DNA from: Halichondria panicea
Lineage: Eukaryota; Porifera; Demospongiae; Suberitida; Halichondriidae
DNA: 64,000 bases
Direction of reading: 5' to 3'
Assembly: GCF_963675165.1 (NCBI RefSeq)
Contig: NC_087380.1
Span: 5,340,071-5,404,070, forward strand
Both the position numbers and the translations under genes were made by a program. Below, piece by piece: positions 45,701 through 57,236 of this stretch. Every line of letters starts with the position of its first letter. The first letter of the stretch is position 1. Under the pieces are notes generated by a model, which saw nothing but the letters and a program-made list of their open reading frames with translations, ran no database searches and had not been told where the DNA came from.

Positions 45701-47230
45701 TTGAACTTGTAATCCACTTATTTAGCTGCAGGAGCTTTCGGCCATGCAAGGTTGACCGACTGGGTATCTTACTACTGGCTGTGATTATCTAGTATTTTGC
45801 TTGAATCATCGTGTATCTCATGTTTTGCAGCTTTTTCAACCAAAAGAGGTAACCACTTGCAGTGTATCACCATTATCAAACCAAAAACATACTTATAGGT
45901 TCCAGAAAAAATTTCAGAAGATAATTGGCTAAAAGGTGCCACTATTTAATATGTGGTAAAACCTATTTTCAACGAAAAAGTTTTTTCAATTACACTTTTC
46001 CATCACCAAACTTTTACACCAATAAGGGGAATTGCAGGTGAAAATTGTGGATCTAAAGATCAAACTTTATTTTGTACCCCGTACGCACCCCATAGTCGGT
46101 TATAATTAATAGAAGCCACACAACATACCATATGAAAGCCTGTTGCTCAAGCTACACGATGATATACAAACACTCTTGCCACTTTTTAAGTGCAACGAAG
46201 CGAGCAAAATGTTCGATATAATGGCTACATATTTAGGTGACCATATCTCAGAAGCCGCACAAAAATAAAACCCAAATTCCTTGGGGTCTTCTTGCTTCAC
46301 CACACCCTATATACAGGCGGAATTGGAACTTCCTTGAATTCTGTGAGGTCACCCAATTAAATTTGTATGGAAGAACCCACAGTTATAATTATGTCAATAA
46401 CTGCACCAACAATGTCTATATCTCTGATCCCATTAATATCCCATTGCCAAATTTAGATAATATATAGTAACAGGAGACTATAGTTTGGAAAAAACGACAA
46501 GGACAAAAGACGCCATTTTTGAGTTACGCTTAATTAAAGGTTTTGAACAATGACCTTTGACTCGTTAACGAGCGCCCACCCCCTTTAAGTATGTTATCTG
46601 AAAGGACATATCATAAGGAGTACGGTGGTATTATTTTTATGAAGTTATGCTCTGAGAAGTGTAGGCTGGTCACAAAAATTTGAAGGGCTCATAACTAAGA
46701 AGCCATATGACGTATGGGGCAGATATTAAGTTATATTATAATTATTATGTATACCCCAAGTTTTGTTGAAATCTGAGGGGGTGCTTATTTTTTGTGTTGA
46801 GTTGGCATGGAATGTCCCCATTACTATTAGACAAAGGATCGATCAGTGCATGAGCACTGAGCAGTACAGTACATTGACCGAGACAAAAACTAAGACAGTA
46901 AGTCAAAATACAAAACCGAAAAAACAGACACATTGACTGACTAACTAAACCGCAGCCCCTCGGTAATTAATCAAATCTAATAGGTGCGACTGTTCCACGC
47001 AGACAACATTTGAGTTCGAAATAGTATTTAACAACTGATAAAATGCACAAGAACAAAGGTATAATTATGTATCTATATATAGGCACAAGATTTTCACAAA
47101 GGTAGAGCAAATTCTAAAGCCGGGCTCTCGCATAATAGAGCATGCAACAGAAACCATACAATAATAACGAATCAGGAAGTAAATTTAATAACTATTAATA
47201 GTAATGTGCACACAGTATTTGATCTGCATG
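42706..47230. other. Long region without a recognised gene
   Basis: Short open frames occur on both strands, but none has a recognisable domain or splice pattern. At 45090 there is a solo left end of the TAGCC family (TAGCCTCGTTTCCAGGCC...TACTTTTTC), similar to about 45090-45240 and 50320-50446, with no partner nearby. Confidence 0.45.
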
Positions 47231-49605
47231 TTACCTTGTTGCAAACCGTTCATGTTGACAGTTCGGAAACGCACTTCTTGCAAACATACTTTTTAGATGC
47301 CTTGTTTGCCCTATTATATATGGGGTGCAGTCTGTCTCTGCATTGGCATGAGCTCGAGATTCGCATTTTGTACATACAGCTGTGTACGTAGTTGTGTACG
47401 TTCCAGGTTCATTGGTTAACTGTTTACAAACAGTACATGTTCGGCACTTTTTACAGAGGTAGTTCTTAGATGTCTTAGCATAACGGGTACACTTTTTGTT
47501 AGCATGGGCACGGGAACTGCATTGCATGCATTTGACTACGCAAGTGGGTCCAGTTTATTCTCCACACACTGTACAGTCAAGTTCGTGTGACTCAACGATG
47601 GTTGGAGTTGCAGTTGAAGGCTGTAGCAAAGCAACGTCTTTCTCTGGTACATGACTATAATTATATAAAACCACAATTATCAATTTGTATGCACGCAGTG
47701 TATTGTCAAATGTAATGGCTTATCTTTCAAAGAGCGCTTTGGGCTTCATAGATTTTATTCTTGATTTAGAATGTTCTGTGATTGGTGTTTCCTGAGATTT
47801 GTTGGGTATTGCTGAGCTAGAACCTTCTTCTGTGATTAGTGTTTCCTCAGATTTGTTAAGTATTGCCGAGCTAGAACCTTTCTCAATACTGTGTTCACGC
47901 TTTTCACGCTTGTCATTTTCCTGAAGAAGATAAATGGAAACAGCACAATTAAAGCTTTCATCCCATGCACCTGTCTCAGATCATTGGTCTAAATGAGCCA
48001 TACCAATTCCTCTTAGTAGCAGTTCTTTTCTTCTTTTCGTAATTATAAATGGCCCTCATGGATTGATTAACTGTTATTAGTAAATAATTGTTTTTTGTGG
48101 AACTCTCTACCTAGCCATGTTATACCTTAACGACCTCTCATTATGCCTCGGTGCACATGCGCAAGCAAGGTATACGGTAGTGTGTGTGTGTGTGTGTGTG
48201 TGGACTGCTACAGCTGCTCAAGGATCAATGAAGTGCAAGTAAGAGTTTCTATAGGCTTCTAGGGATTTTAATTCGTGGATTTGCAAAGTTCTCAAGTTAC
48301 GCCTAGTTTTGCTTACTTGGAATGCCGAAGAGCACGTAGTCAAACTTGTTTACCGAGTGTTGCTACTCTACTTAGTAGTTAGCTCTGCACTAGAACGCTA
48401 GCTATTGGTAGCTGCAAGAGTGAGAAGAGAGCTGCAAGGCTCTGCTGATGCAGCCATTCATTTTAGACTTAAACTTTTGGCATCGATCGTTTTTAACAAC
48501 AATAACGGTCAATCATTGTTGCATGCATGTTCATCATGTGTATAATTTAGTAGCTTTATGTTATGTAGTTTTGGCATCTCCACCGAGGCATCAGCACCTG
48601 CGGTGCTTTCATTTCATGTATTTGTATTTGTATTTGTGTTCTTGGGAGCACCCTTGAGAGGCCTACTTGCTGGATTCAATTCAATACCAAACGTGAGACT
48701 GACCATTTTTTAGCAACTAATCCCAATTAAATTTTAATTCTACATGCATGGCCTCAACTGAAGGACATCAATACTGTATATCTGCTATGATTACCATGAC
48801 TGATTAAGTAGATGTCTGCATCAAATTCCATGTAACATGTATGACAACTCAGGTAAGAACCTTCTCCTTTTGTTTGTGCCATAGTACTGTTTTTCTTGCT
48901 TCTGTGGTGAGGCACTTGGAAAACACCAACAGTCTTACGCGGCATGTCTTTTTCAGACTTTAGCCCGAGTGTATCAAATGATCTCACCATATGAGTCGCC
49001 AGTCAACACCACATCGTAATTGCATGTGCTTCCCGGTATCTGCACAGTTGTCAGAATACTTGTTGCATTACAATCGATATCCTTTTGGAAACTGGGACTT
49101 TTACCAACTTCTACAGTTGATCGTTGAGGTAGATCTTTTAATCTAGGGTGTTTTCGTCCAGGTGCATTTTTTTGAAACCAAAGATTAGGGCTATCACTTT
49201 CTGCACCGCTGTACTCCACTCCTTTTTCGTATTCATTTTTGCATTTAGGAACTTGCTTGTACAAACTTGCGGCCTCTGTGGTTATGATGGGACAGCAGAC
49301 AGTGAACTTTTCACCCGACTTAGTTTCTTTGCTTCCAGTACCTAAAAGTGCATTAATTCCTCCATGATGGTCGGCATCGGGATGAGTATTGACAATCGAG
49401 TCAAGCATTATCTGTCGATAGGTGCGATCTTTCCATGTTTTCCCCCCTGACGATGTAGACTTTGGTGCTTTAGATATGCAATTGTTCTTGTCCAGAGCTG
49501 TTGTCAGATTAGATTTTTGTCCTCGGCCACCATCGACTTTTTGGGTGACTCTACACAGAGGTATAAATAACAGTCGGTCATCGGTCAATTTCCGAGCAAT
49601 TAGCC
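47231..49605 (-). pseudogene. Decayed paralogue of the MBL-OTU-PHD gene
   Basis: On the minus strand the part from about 49550 to 48754 matches the second exon of the gene at 23967: KVDGGRGQ, THPDADHHGG, VVLTGDSYG, VFQVPHHRSKKN and DIYLISHGNHSRY. HHGS has become HHRS, and frameshifts occur near 48980 and 48775. About 47935-47735 encodes two repeats of GSSSAI(L/P)NKS(E/Q)ET. A Cys-rich end follows at about 47600-47231 (LDCTVCGE, stop TAA, then CVVKCMQCSSRAHANKKC and KKCRTCTVC), equivalent to the PHD-like tail. I find no OTU part; a dispersed repeat at 48142-48613 lies where it would be. The upstream exon is cut off by the transposon at 49657. Confidence 0.7.
48142..48613 (+). mobile_element. 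Dispersed repeat with ATGCCTCGGTG ends, copy 2
   Basis: Homologous to 1486-2095 but without the 58-bp hairpin insertion. It contains a (GT)n run at 48179-48202. It lies between the MBL and Cys-rich parts of the pseudogene. Confidence 0.75.
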
Positions 49606-49682
49606 TATTTGACCGGCCATTTAGCTACTTGCTCGGTCATAGTTGGGCGTGGCCCACCCTGGACGCGAACGTAGGGTTGGGC

Positions 49683-50446
49683 TAGCCTCTACACAGGCTC
49701 TCCTTTTTCTGTTCTTTATCACAATCGTTCAATAAGATAAAATACTGTCTTAATCGTTCAATGAGATAAAATACGGTATTAATTGGAGGAATAAAGAAAG
49801 AAATAGACGTAGAGTTAGGAAAAAGGAGAGCCTGTATGGGGAAGTCGTGTGAGGGTAGAAGGGTGGTAGAAGGGTGAAAATGAGCGTGGGCATACTGAGC
49901 TAGAGATGTTGGACTGCCCACGCAGATATCTATGACTAATAAAACTTTGCCTGCAGCAAGCTGGACATGGACTTGGAACTGAAAGTTTGCAAGCACTATA
50001 GCTAGCTATATACCTTAGGCTTAGCTAGATGATCTACTAGTCTAGATTGTGTGTTCAGATTCTATCAGACTATTACCTTTTCTTGTGTCTTTCTACATGC
50101 TAGTATAGATCAAGAATAGCTTAGTCATCATTATCATATAGCAGGTAGCTACTGCCACCAGAGCTGGCCACGCTGGTTCTCTGATCTGACTTGCAGCACA
50201 GCTTGGGTGCAGTGGTTGTCTCAGTACAACTCTGAATGTGTGGGAGAATACCTTACGTCATGATTGTGGGCTACATATCGCCCACGTTCATAAAAATCCT
50301 TGTGGATCACGCGATTTCCCAAACCAGGCCTTACTTTTCTTAACTGTACGCCCATTTCTTTCTTTGCTGCCTCACTATGTCTTTCTTGTGATTTATGGAT
50401 GAACAGTGACAACAGCAAGAAAAAGTAAGGCCTGGGAACGAGGCTA
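49683..50446. mobile_element. TAGCC-type element inserted in the left terminal repeat (764 bp)
   Basis: Starts TAGCCTCTACACAGGCTCTC and ends GGCCTGGGAACGAGGCTA. Duplicated target GGGTTGGGC at 49674-49682 and 50447-50455. Internal inverted segments (GGAGAGCCTGTATGGGG near 49845; CAGGCCTTACTTTTCTT near 50326) make it a complex foldback. It is related to the 2.1-kb element at 40327-42454. Confidence 0.88.
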
Positions 50447-50456
50447 GGGTTGGGCA

Positions 50457-51539
50457 TAGCCTCGATCCCAGGCCGAGTTTTCGCTTTTATAACGGTTAGG
50501 CGAACAACTGGGCCTGGTACTAGTTGTCTGCGCATGCGTCAGTCGTTTGTCAGATTCTGACGAATGGATATTCTCGTTCACTTTCGTGACATTTATATTC
50601 GTGTACTATCGTGTACTAGAAGTCAGTTCCCGTTTTATCATTATTGGAATCGATTGGAATGGCTCTTAGCTGAAGCTTCTCTCTTCTCTGAAGCTTATTC
50701 TGAAGACTGAACAACAAGGGAAGAGGTATAAAGCTTTGTCAAGCTTGTTAAGGTCAGATATTTTTGTGTGGGCCCTATGGCCGGCTATGCTATCAAGTCT
50801 TGTTCATGTTTGGCAAGAATGTAGGTAGACTATAGTTTCATCTATGGTGGATCAAGTGAAGAGTGTGAGCTAGAGAACTTGGTGCTGCCATCATCAGCTC
50901 GTTGACAATGACACTATAACCGAGAAATTTAATATGTATAGATCTACACGTATTTAAAATGTCTACTTCTCTGTACAGGAGCAATGGCTAATATCCAACT
51001 ATCCCAACAGTGCTCCTCTTGGCTATACTAACGGACGAGACTGGACAGTTTGAGGTAAGGGTTTAACCGTCTTTGGTTTCTTTTAATATTGTCCTATACT
51101 CACAGACACAGGACTGGAGTATGACCTGCTCATTTGAGCGTTGCTGGGTAGCTCAGAGACATCAAGAGAATCTACGTTTTCTCAAGCAATGAGTTACGAG
51201 TTGGGGCCTAGAATCAGAGAAGTCCAGCAGCCTGCTAAATTTTTTTGAAACGTAATTTGAAGGCATTCAATCATCCTGAAGTTGCCCTGGGTCACTGTAA
51301 TTGTGCTGCAGCACAACTGGCAACTCCCCAGGCCTTTGTGAAGCAGCTCCCTATGTGCATCTTTTGTGTACTCACTCTGTGCATTTTCTGTGTACAAATT
51401 TCTATTATTGATTTATTAAATATTTTTGCCGACCACAAATATACAATGAAAATTTGACGCATGCGCAGACAACTAGTACCAGGCCCAGTTGTTCGCCTAA
51501 CCGTTATAAAAGCGAAAACTCGGCCTGGGATCGAGGCTA
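50457..51539. mobile_element. TAGCCTCG-type element, copy 2 (1083 bp)
   Basis: Near-identical to 247-1321. It inserted into the right target duplication left by the element at 49683-50446, producing GGTTGGGCA at 50448-50456 and 51540-51548. The order of events is therefore clear: big transposon, then the 764-bp element, then this one. Confidence 0.92.
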
Positions 51540-51754
51540 GGTTGGGCACCACTGCAATGTAAGGTTTGTTCCACTGCAGAAATTTTGCAGCCCAATCAGA
51601 TTGCAGCGTTCCAAGTGTTTGTTATTGTTCACAAAGGTGTGGAATTCACACCTTGAGCATGCTCACAGCATAAATTGTAGAGCAAGAACTAGAGCTGCGC
51701 TGTCACTGTGAATGAGCAAGAACTAGCTAGAGCTGCACTACATATACCACTGTA

Positions 51755-53215
51755 ATGAGCTCAAAAACCATCAAAGAAGCTGTTACAGCAGCTGGAAGAA
51801 TGCTTGGCTATGATAAAATAAGGCCACATCAACTCCAAGTTATTGAGGCATTTGTGAAGGGCCAGGATGTGTTTGGCATATTGCCTACTGGCTATGGCAA
51901 GAGCTTCTGCTATGCCAGCCTTCCAGCCATCTTTGACCAACTTCTTGGAAAGCCTGGCACCACCATTGTACTGGTTGTTTCTCCTCTCACTGCAATCATC
52001 AAAGACCAGGTGCAGTGAATAAATAATTATTAGCAATTCTATACAGCTCTAGGTATACAATGTATTTAAGGATGTTACTTTAATGTGTAGGTGGCTAGCT
52101 ATTCGTCCAGAGGGATATCTGCTGGTTACTATACAGGAGATTCTGATAAACAAATGAAAGATGCTGTTTTGAGAGGTGACTACCAGCTTGTATATACATC
52201 ACTCCAGAACTACTCATAGGTAGTAATGTTTGTCGAAAGATGTTGACAGGAGAAGTGTACGAACAACGGCTGAAAGCGTTTGTGGTGGATGAGGCGCACA
52301 CAGTTAAAAAGTGGTATGCTAACACTGCTATAATATTATTATTATTAATTTTACAATTATTTTATGCAATGCAGGGGGCAGACTTTTCGCAGAGTAATGG
52401 AGAGATTGGGAGAAATCAGAAGTTTGTTGCCACCTAGTGTGAGAGTAATGGCTCTGACTGCCACTGCAACAAACGCAGTACGATGTTCGGTCACCTGTAC
52501 TCTAAGGATGGACAAGCCTGTCGTTGTTGCATTATCTTCTTGTAAGGCAAACCTGGTGTACAACGTTGGAAAGTACACCACAGTGGTAGAAACCTTCAAA
52601 CCTTTGTTAACACGTATAAGGAATGACAGAGATAAATGCCCAAGAACAATTGTGTACTGCCAATCGTATAATATGTGTGCCAATATTTACATATATTTGT
52701 CTAGAGGTTTGAGTTGCGAATTGACTGAACCAGTGGATGCTCCTAATATTGCCAAATTTCGATTGGTAGACATGTTCACAAGTGTAACTGATCAGGCTCA
52801 CAAAGATACTACAATATCTCTGTTCACAAAACCCAGCCAGTTGCGTGTCGTTATTGCCACAGTGGCATTTGGCTTGGGCATCGACTGTCCGGATGTACGA
52901 GAGATCATCCACGTTGGAGTTCCAGAGGATATTGAATCGTACATTCAGGAGACTGGTCGTGCTGGAAGGGATGGAAAACCCTCATTGGCAATTCTACTCA
53001 AAGCAAGAGTGTACCATGCATGTGAAGAAGGAATCAAGGAATATGTAGATAATGATTGTCAGTGTAGGAGAGACCTTCTCTTTAAATCAATGGATAACTA
53101 TAAACATAGACAAATAGACAGTAGTAGACAGTGTCTTTGTTGTGACGTATGTGCTTTGATTTGTACGTGTGGCTGTTGCTCCAGAAACCTCTCTTCATTT
53201 GTTTTTTTAGGTTAA
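51755..53215 (+). pseudogene. RecQ-like DNA helicase of the transposon (one frameshift)
   Basis: Exons 51755-52009, 52091-52313 and 52375-53215. The motifs are in order: Q-motif region IRPHQLQVIEAF, Walker A LPTGYGKS, SPLTAIIKDQ, DEAH box [41 protein letters not shown] and [10 protein letters not shown], then a Cys-rich zinc-binding tail (CQCRRDL...CLCCDVC) as in RecQ proteins. It has no HRDC domain and is about 440 residues, shorter than cellular RecQ. Exon 2 is one base short: after QLVYTS the frame runs into a stop, while the next frame reads PELLIGSNVCRKMLTGE and goes on to the DEAH box. One lost base (or two gained) near 52200 explains it. It probably unwinds DNA during transposition; this copy is likely inactive. 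Confidence 0.85.
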
Positions 53216-53350
53216 ATTTTCATAATTGATTATTGAATGACATCGTGAATGGGAGTGATAATCGTTAATTAGTTTTAATTAATTATGGAATGACATGTGA
53301 ATGGGAGTGATAATCATTAGATACAAATAGTAATGCATGCAGTTGAAAAA

Positions 53351-56300
53351 TTACAGTAAAGTTAATCGGCTAACCATCCAATCAAGTAAATCTTTGTTAG
53401 AGGCAGTTGAAAATAAATCTTTGGGGTTCTTGAAATGTTTAAGCTTTCTACCAGGTTCGATAGAGAATACCTCATGCTTCATTAACTGCTCAACGATAGT
53501 GTATACGTCTTTTTCAGCAGATGGCTTCCGGTATTTGCTAGAAGTTGATGGCACTGAGTTTTCTTCATCAAACATTTCCATCAGTGGAGCTAGTGTTCCA
53601 ATCGCTCGTCCAACCCTCGAGATTGAACGCATAGTCTTGTTAGACTTCAAGTTATGAATTGCACCTTTCGCTATACGATTCAAGTGCTCCATATGAAGGT
53701 CAAGTGGAATATTTCTTCCTGGAATACCGCGGACATTTACAAAGCGACCCAAAATTAACTGATTGGACAGTCGTGACGATAATGCATACAAATGTTGGTG
53801 AAGGAAATGAAGAGCTTCGCAAGAGTAATTGGTAGAATGTGCTGCACGAAAAATCGGAAGAAAATAACGCCAGCATCGAAACACTCGTTCTCCGTCACCC
53901 TCCCTGATAGCGTCTGCAAATTCCATATACAACACCCCGATTCTCAACAGCTGGATTGAGTAGCTCGAAATACAATCGCTATCGTTTTGGACATAGTCCT
54001 CAGAACTAGAGTTGTGGGAAAGGGATATGTATTTTTTGTATACCTTCAGGCACAGGTCGTGTAAGCATGCCTTCCTCTCATGCCTAGGTTTCATCCATAG
54101 ATTTTCTGCATCCTGAATCACACGTTCGCTTGGGGTATCACTCACCGATTTCATATCAAATGTTGGAAGAGCTGCTGCAACAATCTGGCTTTGTGTGACA
54201 GTCTCAATAAAATCTTCACATGCATTGAAATCTTTTTTTACATCTGTTGGAACATTTGTGCGATTCAGTCGGTTGCGTACATTGTACAGACTACCAATAG
54301 TATCTGTTGCCGATCGAGAAGAGAAGTAGTATTTCCATATTATCTGTGTGTGAAAAATTGTATGAGGTCATGCACACATGTTTTAGTTCAGTTACTTATA
54401 CCGATAGAACTCTCAGTTTCGTGTGCCAGTCAGCAGACACCGGTACCAATCCTTCATATCTATTGGACGGTGAGTCAGCATTGATCTTGAATTTCTGGGC
54501 ACCTCTTGCTCTCGCAGCTGTTAGGTAGTCCCCATGAAGGATGATCGGGAAAGACCTAGCCTCTTGAATATCAATGTGCTCGTTAAGACTTGGTACAAAT
54601 ACTGCACGGGACGATTCAATCATTGGAACATAATTGTGTATTGTGGCCATGATCTCAACCATTTCATCACCCTTGTTCTCATTTTTGGGAATAATAGACA
54701 TCGGTACCTATATAATTGAATTGCTATAACTTTTTAATGCCATATAACGTACCCACTCAGATGGTTGACTCAGCTCATGGTAGTACTTATGCTCAATGTG
54801 CCAATCTATTGCTCCGTCAAATGATTGCTTGAAGTATGGTATGTTGTTGCAGAGGACTCGGGATATCATCGTACAGATATTCTCTTGTAGTGCTGTGTCA
54901 TCCTCATATGTTGGGAGGAGTGACAACGCCCTTGTTTGAGATCAGCCTGTGAGCACTTAAAGGGCTCTTCTCCCATTCCACTGAAGTCGATCCTGTCCTT
55001 AACGGCATAATAGTGGAAGTAGTGGAGTGACTTTGTTCCAGAAGGTTTGTCCGTTCTGAAATACCGCTGTTTGATATTCTTGTCGATGTTGTCTCCACAT
55101 AGATGGAACATGGGCACTGTATATATAATTATAGTTGAACGTTGGTATCAGAATAATTGTTTGGTGTATACCTGTATCAACTAATGATTGGTCAGCAGTA
55201 GCTTTGTGTCTGACTGGAGTGGCTATTCCTGCATGTGCATAAGTTTAGAGTACATGTATGTGACAACAGTGCAAATACATGACTGAGTGCAAATACATGA
55301 CTGTGCAACTGTGTGATGACTATGCATGACTGTGCATGTGTTGACTGGATAGAAAACATGACTGGGCGGGCATAGTAAACCAACCTAGGTTGTGAGATTG
55401 ATTTCTATCAGTGCTTTCAACCTCATCAGCAGAAGAGTCACTACCAGAATCTTCTGAAAATACTTCTTCATCAGAAGTGACAGGAGAAATATTTTGGACG
55501 GAAGCATCTGAATCTTGTGCACCTGTGTCGCTCTCTGAGTCTGAGTCCGAGTCCGAGTCATCAGAAGAGGAGAAACAATCGAGGTGTTTAAGATCCTCCG
55601 CTAGAATTGATTGTGCTCCTGGATCAATGTGATGCCTCCCCTATAATCATACATGAATAATTATAGGTATATAAAGCAAAATGTACACTTACGACAGTGT
55701 TAGAAGATCTCAGCAAATCCAACAAGTCATCTCTCCATTTCTTAGACTTTTCATCAAAGGCAACACCCACTCTATCCAGTAGACGAATAAGGCTGGTGTG
55801 AGATATTGTCAGGTTCAGCCTTTGTAGACGACTGAATGTCTATAAAAGTTTAGCAGTTTTTACAGAATGAAGTGAAAAAAATGGCACCAATTTATACCTC
55901 TTTTGATGAATGACCAGCATACATGATGAGTGAGAGCATCTTCGCAATAAGATTCATCCTTTGGTTTCTGTTCCGTGCAAGAAGTGCAACACACAGTCCA
56001 ACTACGGCATCAAAGTTAGGCCTGTTTCGATGTTGTGTACCAGTTGACTCCAATAACAATTTTAGAGTTGGTGTGTATTTGACCAACTCAGGCGTAAAAG
56101 TCATCCACTTGAATGATTTCAGTAGTGACGGATCAGTTTGCTGAAGAATGGAGTTGGTATGGTTTGAGCACAGCGCTTTTATTTCACCACAGATCTCCTT
56201 ACAAATCAGCTTCAAAATATTTTTCCTAATAGATTCATCTTTTAGGCATTCGATTGCAATTTTATTCTTGCTTCGTCGTGCTATCGCTTTTTTCCCAGAT

Positions 56301-56878
56301 GCTTTCGATTGGGAGTTAACTTGAAACTCCTAGGTCTCTTATAGGTAAGTCGAATCTAATGCATATGGAATAAACAGCAATGGTATATATATAACTATAT
56401 TGTTATACTTATATACGGAAACTGAGGGTGAGCTACTCGCTTCATCTTCATCTTTGTCATCTTGAAGAGGTTGAATGGCTGAATCTGTAGCAATCTTTCG
56501 TCGCTTTATTATTGGTTCTGGTTCTTGTGCTTCCTGGCAGAGTTGGCTTTCAACTGACTTAGCGAGGTTATTTTTCAAGATAGAGACAAGCTTGAAGTGC
56601 CTTTCAAACCCAGAGAAACATTTCCTACACATTTTTTCATTGTCTACATTCATCCTTGCCATGTTCTCTGCACACAATTCTTTATCCTCTGAGTCTCAAT
56701 CCAAGTTTGCAAGCATTGATCTCCATGAATAAAGCACTTTCCTTGCACCTTTATTTTGTAGAGCTCTTCTGTCATCTTTCCTGGCAGCTAGGTCTTGGGC
56801 ACAACCCAAACAGAGAATTGCAGCATCATTAACTTGCATTTGAGCCATTATTGCAGCTTGCAAATCAAAGCAAATCAA
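53351..56878 (-). pseudogene. DUF6589-type DDE transposase of the transposon
   Basis: Exons on the minus strand, approximately: 56878-56417, 56329-55898, 55840-55694, 55641-55387, 55118-54753, 54704-54403 and 54343-53351. The N-terminus has a ZAD-like finger (LCLGCAQDL ... MCRKCFSGFERHFKL). Next come KEICGEIKALC, TFSRLQRLNLTISHTS, a Ser/Asp/Glu-rich stretch (SDDSDSDSDSESD) and the core: LCGDNIDKN with LHYFHYYAVKDR, ILHGDYLTAARARGAQK, IIWKYYF, and NIPLDLHMEHLNRIAKGA. The Asp of GDN, the Asp of HGD and the Glu of MEHLN are the likely DDE triad. Two lesions: TGA at about 56695-56693 between ANLD and DSEDKELC, and a frameshift near 54935 between ADLKQG and SLLPTYEDD. Otherwise the gene is well preserved, so loss of function seems recent. 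Confidence 0.8.
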
Positions 56879-57236
56879 AGCACAGTGGAATTGCCTGCTT
56901 GTGGTAGAATTCTAGCTGAGCCATGCGGTTCTGCACACTTAAGCTTAATTATATTCATAAGCATGCGTTAAGTACCGGTGGAACAAACCTTACATTGCAG
57001 TGGTGCCCAACCCTACGTTCGCGTCCAGGGCAGGGGGTTCGCATGGTTAGCACTGGATAATAGTAGTCTTAAGGTCAGCATGTAAGCTGCAAAGCATGCA
57101 GTAGTGACTATTGACTATAGTCTATACCGAGTTTAATCTAAAGTAGCGAGCTCTTTTATCTATGGGTGCACTGAGCTAGCTCCGCAGAATCAGGTAGATC
57201 TAGATCTATATTCTATAGCTAGCTAGCTGGCCGGCC

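Larger units (their letters stand above)
49657..57030. mobile_element. Academ/AcademH-like DNA transposon with RecQ helicase and DUF6589 transposase
   Basis: A 53-bp perfect terminal inverted repeat starts CCCTGGACGCGAACGTAGGG. The right copy is intact (about 56978-57030); the left copy is split after GGGTTGGGC by two inserted elements and resumes at about 51549 with ACCACTGCAATGTAAGGTTT. Without the insertions the element is about 5.5 kb. It holds a plus-strand helicase gene (51755-53215) and a convergent minus-strand transposase gene (53351-56878), with only about 135 bp between their ends. I see no target duplication outside the termini. The DUF6589-plus-helicase combination is what I recall for AcademH elements; the name is an inference. 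Confidence 0.85.

Noticed and set aside
42706-47230. Search for a spliced gene in the 4.5-kb gap
   Set aside because: Several open frames of 60-136 codons exist, but none joins others in phase or shows a domain; the longest (44042-44452, minus) has no recognisable motif.
1486-48613. Repeated units considered as a CRISPR array or tandem satellite
   Set aside because: The copies are few, far apart and of transposon type; there is no regular spacer pattern.
49648-57039. Target-site duplication around the DUF6589/RecQ transposon
   Set aside because: The flanking bases (CGTGGCCCA left, CAGGGGGTT right) share no direct repeat of 3-10 bp, so none is reported.
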